Source: Candidatus Odinarchaeota archaeon (lineage in GTDB: Archaea > Asgardarchaeota > JAGGXT01). From it: DNA of 5,289 nucleotides. Under the pieces are notes generated by a model that worked only from the letters and a program-made list of their open reading frames with translations, was not told where the DNA came from and did not search any database. The position numbers and the translations under genes are program-made. Positions 1 through 5,260 of the stretch are shown here, piece after piece; within the stretch, counting starts at the first letter, position 1, and the number at the start of each line of letters is the position of its first letter. The DNA lies in NCBI GenBank assembly GCA_021162905.1, contig JAGGXT010000307.1, forward strand, positions 1 through 5,289. Direction: 5' to 3'.

Positions 1-9
1 ATATTTTTC

Positions 10-15
10 GGTGAG
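10..15 (+). promoter_or_regulatory. Ribosome binding site that decides the winged-helix start
   Basis: GGTGAG matches part of the archaeal 16S anti-Shine-Dalgarno complement (AGGAGGTGAT). Its T is 8 bases before the ATG at 20, the same spacing as at 2137 and 5246. This argues that the in-frame GTG at 11 is part of the site and not the start. Confidence 0.55.
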
Positions 16-19
16 AGAT

Positions 20-244
20 ATGGCCATGGCGCAAACGAAATCAAGAAATACAGAAGAAATAATTTTAGAAATATTAAAAACTGCAGGTAAACCCTTATCC
101 TCATTAGAAATTGCAAAGGAAAGTAAATTTTCTGCAAGAACAGTAAGGTATATTCTTAAAAAATTACAGAGAAAAGGACTCGTAAAAAAGATTCCAGACC
201 TACTTGATATGAGACGTTGTTTTTATAAACTCACTTCTTCTTGA
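20..244 (+). CDS. Small winged helix-turn-helix DNA-binding protein
   Basis: This 74-residue protein is essentially one winged-helix domain, of the kind found in archaeal TrmB/MarR-like regulators, and probably acts as a transcription regulator. Helix 1 spans about residues 11-21 (EEIILEILKTAG). Helix 2 is about 27-35 (SSLEIAKESK). The likely recognition helix is about 38-51 (SARTVRYILKKLQRK), and a basic wing follows to the C-terminus with a strand pair around RRCFYKL. There is no effector or dimerisation domain, so any ligand sensing must come from a partner. The frame is open from a GTG at 11, but that GTG lies inside GGTGAG, which fits a ribosome binding site. The ATG at 20 sits at the same distance from the GGT core as in two other genes here; ATG 26 is an alternative. 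The gene converges on the protease gene. The fold is confident; the regulated target is unknown. Confidence 0.8.
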   Translation: MAMAQTKSRNTEEIILEILKTAGKPLSSLEIAKESKFSARTVRYILKKLQRKGLVKKIPDLLDMRRCFYKLTSS

Positions 245-247
245 TTC

Positions 248-279
248 TTCTTATTTTTTAAATACAGTAAAAATAAAGA
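248..279. terminator. T-rich convergent termination region
   Basis: Just past the winged-helix stop the + strand runs into a T-rich stretch with six consecutive T (254-259). The - strand, reading out of the protease gene, meets a tract of five T in the complement of about 268-279. No strong hairpin is seen. Archaeal termination relies mainly on T-runs, so this gap plausibly ends both converging transcripts. Confidence 0.45.
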
Positions 280-294
280 TAAAAGATATGCATA

Positions 295-1395
295 CTAGTA
301 GAAGATAAAGAACGGCGGCGTACATAGAATAATCAATGAAAATGCAAAAACTGCTAGTATTTTTCTACTTGTAGATAATTCGGATACATCATCAAGTGCA
401 CCAGGATGTTTTGCATGAGTGTGCAGCAATAACACCAAGAGACCCATTGGAATAAAACCGATAATTATTAAAATCAGACCACACAATATTGTAATTTTTC
501 CATGTAGTTCATATCCAAATAGAGCTCTGGATATATGACCACCATCTAGCTGTGATGCGGGAAAAAGATTTAAACCAGTTATTAAAAAGCCGACCCATCC
601 TGCAAAAGCTACTGGGTGTAACACTAATTCATAGCCAGGTGGAACATCTTTTACTAAATTTCCTATAACGATGAACAGTATTGGCACTGGTATTTCGCCG
701 ACTTGACCAGGATATAGGGCTGATAATCTTTCAAGTTCTTCATGAGATATAGGAACCGATATCATATAGCCAAAGACCGTAACTATAAGCGCTACAATAA
801 ACCCGGCAATTGGACCTGAAAAACCTATATCAAAAAGGGCATCTCTATTGTGTGGAGGAGTTTTCTGAACTATTATTGCGCCAAAAGTGCCACCAATATC
901 AGGGAGCCCTGGGATAAAATAGGGCCAGGAGGTTTCAATCTTATTTCTTTTTGACGCTATTAGATGCCCAATTTCATGAATAGCGACTATGCTAAAAAGA
1001 GATATTGAAAACTCTAGAGTAGTTACGATTGGATTTTCATGATAAACAGCTTGAAAGAATTCATTATTCGCAAAAAGCCATCCCGAGAATAAAATCATGG
1101 ACAAAGTAGCAATTAACATTATTATGTTAAGTATGGGTTTTGATTCCTTTTTTTCTAGTTTGAAAACCCGCAGGATCGCAAAATCATGGGAAATACGTCT
1201 AATAAAACACGCTAGATTATACCTTTCTCTAAGTATGTAATAAAGTGACTCAAATTTGTTTTTGATATCAGGTTCTATGACAACTTTAAAATCCAAAACA
1301 TTATCAATAACATCATAGACATAATCAACAACATTAAAGTAATTATAAACTAAATTTTTTATTGCTTGAACATCCATCATATGATAAGGATACAT
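295..1395 (-). CDS. M50 (site-2 type) intramembrane zinc metalloprotease, EGY/archaeal subgroup
   Basis: A multi-pass membrane protease of the M50 family, which cuts substrates within the lipid bilayer, often to release membrane-held regulators. The 366-residue form has a soluble N-terminal part of about 85 residues. It is followed by about six hydrophobic segments (roughly 88-108, 128-148, 192-212, 262-281, 301-324, 345-366) and a short one near 237-248. The zinc motif HEIGH is at 140-144, and the third ligand comes from LDGGH, with Asp at 284. GPIAGF (194-199) and the stretch WPYFIPGLPDIGGTFGAI are typical of the archaeal/plant EGY-like branch. That branch usually has PxGQLDGG where this protein has PASQLDGG. 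No PDZ domain is seen. The frame is open to a TTG at 1440, but a GGAGGTG lies 9 bases before the ATG at 1395 and a TATA-like box abuts 1440, so the shorter form is preferred. The substrate is unknown. Confidence 0.9.
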   Translation of the reverse strand: MYPYHMMDVQAIKNLVYNYFNVVDYVYDVIDNVLDFKVVIEPDIKNKFESLYYILRERYNLACFIRRISHDFAILRVFKLEKKESKPILNIIMLIATLSMILFSGWLFANNEFFQAVYHENPIVTTLEFSISLFSIVAIHEIGHLIASKRNKIETSWPYFIPGLPDIGGTFGAIIVQKTPPHNRDALFDIGFSGPIAGFIVALIVTVFGYMISVPISHEELERLSALYPGQVGEIPVPILFIVIGNLVKDVPPGYELVLHPVAFAGWVGFLITGLNLFPASQLDGGHISRALFGYELHGKITILCGLILIIIGFIPMGLLVLLLHTHAKHPGALDDVSELSTSRKILAVFAFSLIILCTPPFFIFY

Positions 1396-1404
1396 TAAGC
1401 GGAG

Positions 1405-1411
1405 CACCTCC
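1405..1411 (-). promoter_or_regulatory. Ribosome binding site of the protease gene, inside a possible small hairpin
   Basis: On the - strand the sequence reads GGAGGTG, with 9 bases to the ATG at 1395. It is followed at once by CTCC, so GGAG and CTCC can pair over a GTG loop (1411-1401). The match decides the start against the in-frame TTG at 1440. Confidence 0.65.
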
Positions 1412-1440
1412 AAACAACAAGCACTTATCCTCATCAACAA

Positions 1441-1452
1441 TAAATAAATATA
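1441..1452 (-). promoter_or_regulatory. TATA-like box for the protease gene
   Basis: Read on the - strand, this stretch is TATATTTATTTA, an AT-only box 46-57 bases before the ATG at 1395. Archaeal transcription begins about 25 bases after the TATA box, which would place the 5' end near 1418-1425. That is inside the longer reading frame and leaves a leader of about 25 bases. Confidence 0.45.
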
Positions 1453-1458
1453 TCTATT

Positions 1459-1482
1459 ACTTACTTATACTTACTTCAGTAA
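1459..1482. repeat. ACTTACTT direct repeats plus an overlapping inverted repeat
   Basis: ACTTACTT occurs at 1459-1466 and again at 1469-1476, a 10-base period close to one helical turn. The second copy overlaps the inverted repeat TTACT-TC-AGTAA (1471-1482). The cluster lies just upstream of the protease TATA-like box and could be a regulator site. It is short and may be chance in AT-rich DNA. Confidence 0.35.
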
Positions 1483-1519
1483 AATATTAGTCTGTATGGA
1501 GTAAATTAAGCTCTAAAAG

Positions 1520-1527
1520 TTAAATAT
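1520..1527 (+). promoter_or_regulatory. TATA box for the acetyltransferase gene
   Basis: The octamer TTAAATAT is preceded by the purine-rich AAAAG, which resembles a TFB recognition element. It begins 51 bases before the ATG at 1571. The same octamer occurs 49 bases before the GTG at 2137. Transcription would start near 1550. Confidence 0.5.
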
Positions 1528-1545
1528 TTTGATACATAAACATTT

Positions 1546-1557
1546 ATGATCGATCAT
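1546..1557. promoter_or_regulatory. 12-bp perfect palindrome at the predicted transcription start
   Basis: ATGATCGATCAT is a perfect palindrome lying over the transcription start expected from the TATA box at 1520-1527, and 13 bases before the acetyltransferase ATG. Its position suits an operator for a dimeric repressor. No known regulator consensus is recognised. Confidence 0.35.
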
Positions 1558-1570
1558 GAGTTGAGAAGAG

Positions 1571-2071
1571 ATGCAAGAAAGCTATGAAGCCATCTTAATT
1601 GAGCAAATAAAAGTTGAAGAAATACCACAGGTTATGGAGATAAACAGGATCTGCTTACCAGAGAACTATTCCTATTATTATTTTCATCATTTAATAGTTA
1701 ATTGGCCTAGGGTTTGCCTTAGCGCAAAGATAAATGGCAAAATTGTAGGATACATTCTTTGTCGTATCGAAAAAGGGTTTAGTTTTTTTGGTTTATTAAA
1801 ATGGGTCAAAAAAGGCCATATTGTATCGATAGCGGTGCTTCCGCAATTTAGAAATCATGGAATCGGAACAGCTCTCATGAAAAGAGCAATAAATGAAATG
1901 ATTCACTATTATAAAGTAAATGAAATATTTTTAGAAGTAAGAGTATCCAATCCAGCTCAAAGATTATATGAAAAACTGAATTTTAAAAAGCTGAAAGTTT
2001 TAAAAGGATATTATTCGGATGGTGAGGATGCTTATCTTATGGTATTACAACCGTCTGAATTTAAAATCTAA
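1571..2071 (+). CDS. rimI: Ard1/NatA-type N-terminal protein acetyltransferase (RimI family)
   Basis: A GNAT-fold enzyme of 166 residues that moves an acetyl group from acetyl-CoA to protein N-termini in the cytoplasm. The sequence closely follows the archaeal Ard1/NatA enzyme known from Sulfolobus. LPENYSYYYF is at about 29-38, with Glu31 matching the Sulfolobus catalytic Glu. KGHIVSIAVL is at 81-90, with His83 matching the catalytic His. The acetyl-CoA loop RNHGIG is at 94-99, followed by LEVRVSNPAQRLYEKLNF (121-138) and the ending KGYYSDGEDAYLM (145-157). Length is normal and no key residue is missing. The symbol rimI is the usual label for this family; in archaea the enzyme is a broad N-terminal acetyltransferase more than a dedicated S18 enzyme. 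The ribosome binding site is weak (GAGAAGAG just before the ATG). An ATG at 1556 is in frame but meets a stop at once. Confidence 0.93.
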   Translation: MQESYEAILIEQIKVEEIPQVMEINRICLPENYSYYYFHHLIVNWPRVCLSAKINGKIVGYILCRIEKGFSFFGLLKWVKKGHIVSIAVLPQFRNHGIGTALMKRAINEMIHYYKVNEIFLEVRVSNPAQRLYEKLNFKKLKVLKGYYSDGEDAYLMVLQPSEFKI

Positions 2072-2087
2072 TAACTAGGAGAATAAC

Positions 2088-2095
2088 TTAAATAT
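2088..2095 (+). promoter_or_regulatory. TATA box for the 315-residue protein gene
   Basis: TTAAATAT, identical to the octamer before the acetyltransferase gene, begins 49 bases before the GTG at 2137. Transcription is expected near 2118. The gap after the acetyltransferase stop has no T-run, so read-through from that gene is also possible. Confidence 0.45.
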
Positions 2096-2107
2096 CCAAA
2101 AAGTATT

Positions 2108-2117
2108 AGAATATTCT
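2108..2117. promoter_or_regulatory. 10-bp palindrome between TATA box and ribosome binding site
   Basis: AGAATATTCT is a perfect palindrome just upstream of the transcription start inferred from the TATA box at 2088-2095. It might be an operator, but an AT-rich 10-mer palindrome can arise by chance. Confidence 0.22.
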
Positions 2118-2124
2118 CAAAAAT

Positions 2125-2130
2125 GAGGTG
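2125..2130 (+). promoter_or_regulatory. Ribosome binding site that sets the start at GTG 2137
   Basis: GAGGTG lies 6 bases before the GTG at 2137, with the T of GGT 8 bases before the start. The in-frame GTG at 2128 is part of this site, so the longer form adding MFY is unlikely. The ATG at 2123 is out of frame and ends after 13 codons. Confidence 0.6.
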
Positions 2131-2136
2131 TTTTAT

Positions 2137-3084
2137 GTGTCATCAAAGCAGTTTATACCATTAACACCACCTATAGGGATTCCAGGAAGTAGTTACTCCA
2201 TACAGATTGGTGTTATCGATGGGGTCTATCACGTAAAAATCAAAAGAGGAGATACTGTCGTAGATATCGTTAAAATTTACACCTTAGACATTAATGAAAT
2301 TACGGCAATTGTATATAGTTCTATGAAACTACCTATGTTTAACATGTTCAGCATTATGAGAGCTGTCGGTCGAGCTCTTAATGCTCTAGAGGAAAATATC
2401 GAAAAAAGGCCATATAGTGAACCCATTCCCGTCGAAAAAAGCAGTATGGAGACACCAAGGGAAGTGAGAACTGATATTCAGAATTTACCACAAACCCAAG
2501 AAGTATCTCAAGAGTTTAAAACAATGGAAAAACCGAAAACATTTGAAAAAATGGTAGAGATTGCTAGAAAAAAGCCAGTAGATGAATATCCTGTTAAAAA
2601 AACTATAGAAAGAATAAGTATTGATGAGAAATGGACGAGGGCAGTGGCTACAATAGATCTTATTTTAAGTATAATTGGAAATTTTCTTAAAGAGAGATAT
2701 GGAGAAAACGTAGTAAAGGATTTCTGGGATTATCTTTCAAATGTTGTTTCAAATCTTTGGAAAAAGGCAGAGCTGCATTCTTTTGAAGAAAAAATTGTTA
2801 ATATCGTTCATTGGCTTGAATCACAAGGCATTAGTTTTTCTGAAATTAATATGGAGGCAAATAGTTTTGAAGGAAAAGTTAAAGATTGCTTATTTAAGAA
2901 GAGAGCTGATGCTTTAAAGAACATTAATATATCACTTCCTTACAACTTTCCATGTGGAATTTGTTGGCTTCAATTATCTAAAATCTGTGATGCTTTAGAT
3001 CTGACACTTAAACTTGATAAAATAGATAACGAATGCACTTTTGTAATTTCTGAAAAAGGTGAGAAAAAAGGATTAGTCCTTTAA
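2137..3084 (+). CDS. Unrecognised three-part protein with a Cys-bearing C-terminal domain
   Basis: I do not recognise this 315-residue protein. It has three parts. Residues 1 to about 88 form a compact beta-then-helix domain: IQIGVIDGVYHVKIKRG, then VVDIVKIYTLDINEI, then helices through MRAVGRALNALEENI. About 90-160 is a charged linker rich in Pro, Glu and Lys and probably flexible. About 165-315 is a mainly helical domain with five Trp in the whole protein (166, 197, 208, 226, 277) and all five Cys (251, 273, 276, 284, 300). The layout KDCLF, PCGIC, a helix with Cys and then NECTFVI loosely resembles small-molecule sensing domains such as V4R or the methanogen output domain, where a conserved Cys-x-Phe strand closes the fold. 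That is a weak, by-eye comparison. There is no signal peptide or membrane segment, so it is likely cytoplasmic. It follows the acetyltransferase by 65 bases with its own likely promoter. Confidence 0.8.
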   Translation: MSSKQFIPLTPPIGIPGSSYSIQIGVIDGVYHVKIKRGDTVVDIVKIYTLDINEITAIVYSSMKLPMFNMFSIMRAVGRALNALEENIEKRPYSEPIPVEKSSMETPREVRTDIQNLPQTQEVSQEFKTMEKPKTFEKMVEIARKKPVDEYPVKKTIERISIDEKWTRAVATIDLILSIIGNFLKERYGENVVKDFWDYLSNVVSNLWKKAELHSFEEKIVNIVHWLESQGISFSEINMEANSFEGKVKDCLFKKRADALKNINISLPYNFPCGICWLQLSKICDALDLTLKLDKIDNECTFVISEKGEKKGLVL

Positions 3085-3095
3085 AATAAATTAAC

Positions 3096-3116
3096 CGAAA
3101 AACATTAGTTTTTTCG
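3096..3116. terminator. Bidirectional hairpin terminator between convergent genes
   Basis: CGAAAAA (3096-3102) pairs with TTTTTCG (3110-3116) over a 7-base loop. T-runs are present on both strands: 3109-3114 on + and the complement of 3098-3102 on -. The right arm lies inside the last codons of the aminotransferase gene, and the loop contains its stop codon. It suits ending both converging transcripts. Confidence 0.45.
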
Positions 3117-4307
3117 TAAAAACTCTTCAAACCTATTAAATGCCTCCTCAAGCACTGAAACTGGTGGCAAGAAGACCGTTCTTATATGCCACTTACTGAA
3201 TTCTTCTCCAAATCCACTACCATGTACAACAAGAATACCTTCTTCTCTGAGAAGGTCAATAACAAAATCTTTATCGGATTTCCATTTCTTGGTAATCTCT
3301 CCATTTAATTTTGGAAAAGCATAGAATGCTCCTTTTGGTTTTACTATGGTTATCTGATCGATCTCAGAGAGCCTCTTATATGTATAATCTCTACGTTCTT
3401 TTAACTTTCTAACAAAGGGTTTTATATGAATTTGAGGTTTCTTTAAAGCTCTAGCTACGGCATATTGCAATGGTGTGACAACGCATAGACGTACTTTAGA
3501 CTGTTTATCGATAGCTTCTCTTAATTTTTCAAGTTTATTCTCGGGATCTACGAAGTATAAATATCCTAAACGCCAACCTGGCATAATGTAAACTTTGGAA
3601 AATCCATTAACTATGACTTTAGGTACATCTCTGCACATAGATGCAGCTCCTTTAAATGGAATATCATCATATACTATTCTATCATATATTTCATCGCTAA
3701 TAAAGAGAAGATTATATTGTCCAGCCAAATTTATTAATTCCTTTACAACTTTTTCATCATAAATAGCACCAGTAGGGTTATTTGGATTTATCATAACAAT
3801 CGCTTTCGTTTTTGAGGTAATTTTCTTCTCGATGCTCTCTATATCGGGATTCCAATTATTCCCCTCATCGCACTTATAGAAAACAGGAACCCCCAAATTG
3901 TATTGAGTAAGAGCGAAATACGTAGGATAAGTAGGATCTGGAATTAAAATTTCATCTCCTGGAGTCAATATTGCTGTTAATAGAAAATTTATTGCTTCAG
4001 AAACCCCAAATGTTATGTATATATCGTTTGGTGTTATTTTTGCATTATTTTCTTTATTTTCTCTTTCAGCAATTGCCTCCCGCAATTCATATACACCCTG
4101 GGATTCTGAATATCCATTATTGCCTTCTCTTATAGCCTCAATTAATGCTTCCTTGAAATATTCAGGGGTATCAAAGTCATAGTGATTTGGATCACCAATG
4201 TTTAAGTATATTATTTTTTTACCCTTCAACTCTAACTCCTTTGCATAAGAAACCAATTCACGAATTGCATATTGAATTTTTGTTACACGATCGGATATCT
4301 GAATCAA
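3105..4307 (-). CDS. PLP-dependent alanine aminotransferase (class I/II aminotransferase)
   Basis: A cytoplasmic fold-type I aminotransferase of 400 residues. It closely follows the archaeal alanine aminotransferase of Pyrococcus, which exchanges amino groups between alanine/2-oxoglutarate and pyruvate/glutamate. Visible markers are YLNIGDP near residue 34, NPNNPTG with the PLP-contacting Asn at 177, and SDEIYD with Asp205 and Tyr208. The PLP-binding Lys is at 238 in NGFSKVY, followed by GWRLGYLYFVDPENKL with Arg246. The substrate-carboxylate Arg is at 376 in HIRTVFLPP. Length is normal and all key residues are present. The frame is open to a TTG at 4334, but nothing before it looks like a ribosome binding site, whereas AGGTGGTGAG lies directly before the TTG at 4307. 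The in-frame GTGs at 4316 and 4313 fall in that site. Exact substrate range (alanine versus aspartate or others) is inferred from similarity. Confidence 0.92.
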   Translation of the reverse strand: MIQISDRVTKIQYAIRELVSYAKELELKGKKIIYLNIGDPNHYDFDTPEYFKEALIEAIREGNNGYSESQGVYELREAIAERENKENNAKITPNDIYITFGVSEAINFLLTAILTPGDEILIPDPTYPTYFALTQYNLGVPVFYKCDEGNNWNPDIESIEKKITSKTKAIVMINPNNPTGAIYDEKVVKELINLAGQYNLLFISDEIYDRIVYDDIPFKGAASMCRDVPKVIVNGFSKVYIMPGWRLGYLYFVDPENKLEKLREAIDKQSKVRLCVVTPLQYAVARALKKPQIHIKPFVRKLKERRDYTYKRLSEIDQITIVKPKGAFYAFPKLNGEITKKWKSDKDFVIDLLREEGILVVHGSGFGEEFSKWHIRTVFLPPVSVLEEAFNRFEEFLRKN

Positions 4308-4308
4308 G

Positions 4309-4318
4309 CTCACCACCT
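4309..4318 (-). promoter_or_regulatory. Ribosome binding site of the aminotransferase gene
   Basis: The - strand reads AGGTGGTGAG, immediately before C and the TTG at 4307. Two pairing registers are possible. The first GGT puts the TTG at the same 8-base offset as other genes here; the second pairs better but lies very close. The start is therefore likely but not certain. Confidence 0.5.
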
Positions 4319-4342
4319 TTAAAAAGAAGAACAAGTATAGGC

Positions 4343-4351
4343 TATTAAAAA
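4343..4351 (-). promoter_or_regulatory. TATA-like box for the aminotransferase gene
   Basis: The - strand reads TTTTTAATA, 36-44 bases before the TTG at 4307. Transcription would begin near 4320-4325, downstream of the alternative TTG at 4334, which supports the shorter protein. The region is AT-rich, so the exact box is uncertain. Confidence 0.35.
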
Positions 4352-4370
4352 TTAGTTTTTATTTTTTAAA

Positions 4371-4397
4371 AGAAAAAAGAAAATGATTTAAAAAACA
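4371..4397 (-). terminator. T-run terminator after the gelsolin-like gene
   Basis: Read on the - strand, the gap after the gelsolin-like stop has T-runs in the complement of about 4390-4394 and 4373-4379. T-runs of this kind are the usual archaeal terminators. With the TATA-like box that follows, this suggests the gelsolin-like and aminotransferase genes are transcribed separately. Confidence 0.4.
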
Positions 4398-4412
4398 TAA
4401 AGCAGAAGCTAT

Positions 4413-5246
4413 CTATTTTTTGAGCTTATTGACAAGCTCATTATATTTATCCAGCACTTCATTTTGCTTTCCAGCAAAATCATAATCTTCAGATAATTCT
4501 AATCCATCTGAAATCAATTTAAATGACGTCAATGTCCCTATTTCACCTTCAACAACAATTTGATTTCCATGTTTGGCTATATAAAGCTCTGGGAATTTCT
4601 CTAGTATTGCATAGATAAGAATACCAGCCTTTATTTCTGGAGGTAATTTAAGTGGTGTTGGTGGAATCGATATTTCCGCTGGTGGAATTGGCTCTCTTTT
4701 TACTTCGGGCTTTGGAACTTCAGATGGTGGAGGTGTAATTGTTTCTTTACTCACTTGCTCAGGAGAAACAACCTCCTCAGGTTTTATATGCTCAGTAGGT
4801 GTAGGCTTTTCCACTGGTGGAGAGAGCTCGACTTTTTTAGGTGCTGGTTTCTCTACAGGTGGTGCTGGTGCTTCAGCTTCTGCTGGGACTGCAGCAAGTA
4901 CACCATCAATGAGTTTTACACGAGAAAGAAACTTTTTTAGTTCATCATAATCCGCTTTCTGAACAGGATCATCTAAATTAGTTTCATCGATTATTTTTAA
5001 GGTTTGGCAACCAAAGCCTATTGTCATATCTTTATACTGAGCCCCCATTCCAAGAAAACTTCTAGCCTTTCTTATGGCGCCCATCTTAAAAATTTTACGA
5101 CTCTGAGCTCCTAACCATAGCCAAATCACCTTTGAAAATTCGTCAATCACTATAATAATATTTTCAGAACTGAGAGCATCAGGCTTTGCGGGAATAGGAA
5201 CTGTCTCTCCCGACTCATACTTGAGCATTAATATTCTATATTCCAA
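4413..5246 (-). CDS. Gelsolin-like domain protein with proline-rich tether and unknown C-terminal domain
   Basis: This protein of 277 residues has three parts. Residues about 3-115 look like a single gelsolin-like domain. SSENIIIVIDEFSKVIWLWLG (27-46) is the core strand pair matching the gelsolin pattern 'vyilD...iyvWvGk.s', and a long helix follows (KIFKMGAIRKARSF, 51-64) where gelsolins contact actin. Residues about 121-203 are a Pro/Glu/Lys-rich, surely disordered tether with PPVEKP at 129-134 and again at 143-148. Residues about 204-277 form a small alpha-beta-alpha domain (EIKAGILIYAILEKFPELYI, a strand pair around IVVEGEIG, then a C-terminal helix) that I do not recognise. There is no signal peptide or membrane segment, so it is cytoplasmic. 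Family knowledge suggests actin binding, but Sec23/24-type gelsolin folds have other roles, so actin binding is inference. The TTG at 5246 follows AGGAGGT by 7 bases; the ATG at residue 7 is a weaker choice. Confidence 0.82.
   Translation of the reverse strand: MEYRILMLKYESGETVPIPAKPDALSSENIIIVIDEFSKVIWLWLGAQSRKIFKMGAIRKARSFLGMGAQYKDMTIGFGCQTLKIIDETNLDDPVQKADYDELKKFLSRVKLIDGVLAAVPAEAEAPAPPVEKPAPKKVELSPPVEKPTPTEHIKPEEVVSPEQVSKETITPPPSEVPKPEVKREPIPPAEISIPPTPLKLPPEIKAGILIYAILEKFPELYIAKHGNQIVVEGEIGTLTSFKLISDGLELSEDYDFAGKQNEVLDKYNELVNKLKK
4638..4886 (-). other. Region coding the proline-rich tether, with duplicated PPVEKP motif
   Basis: This stretch encodes residues about 121-203 of the gelsolin-like protein, where Pro, Glu, Lys and Val dominate. 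PPVEKP is coded at 4845-4862 and 4803-4820. The two copies use different synonymous codons, so the motif is kept at protein level or the duplication is old. Short Pro clusters (APAPP, TPPP, PIPP, SIPP, LPP) could be ligands for a profilin-type or SH3-like partner. Confidence 0.6.
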
Positions 5247-5253
5247 GAGAAAT

Positions 5254-5260
5254 ACCTCCT
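5254..5260 (-). promoter_or_regulatory. Strong ribosome binding site of the gelsolin-like gene
   Basis: The - strand reads AGGAGGT, followed by 7 bases and the TTG at 5246. It is the best Shine-Dalgarno match in the window and justifies the non-ATG start. The promoter lies at or beyond the window edge. Confidence 0.75.

Noticed and set aside
1393..1440. Fifteen-residue N-terminal extension of the protease from TTG 1440
   Set aside because: The TATA-like box ends at 1441, directly adjacent, so transcription should begin inside this stretch. GGAGGTG lies inside it and points to ATG 1395.
2123..2164. Short 13-codon + strand frame starting ATG at 2123, overlapping the start of the 315-residue protein
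   Set aside because: It is out of frame, has no upstream ribosome binding site, and contains the ribosome binding site of the following gene. No leader-peptide feature is visible.
4308..4334. Nine-residue extension of the aminotransferase from TTG 4334
   Set aside because: There is no ribosome binding site before it, the codons form a hydrophobic run (FFFL) unlike the family N-terminus, and the Shine-Dalgarno lies inside it.
4755..4940. 61-codon + strand open frame rich in Trp, Cys and Arg
   Set aside because: It is the antisense of the proline-rich tether. Pro codons (CCN) read as Trp/Arg/Cys-rich on the other strand, and there is no ribosome binding site or plausible domain.
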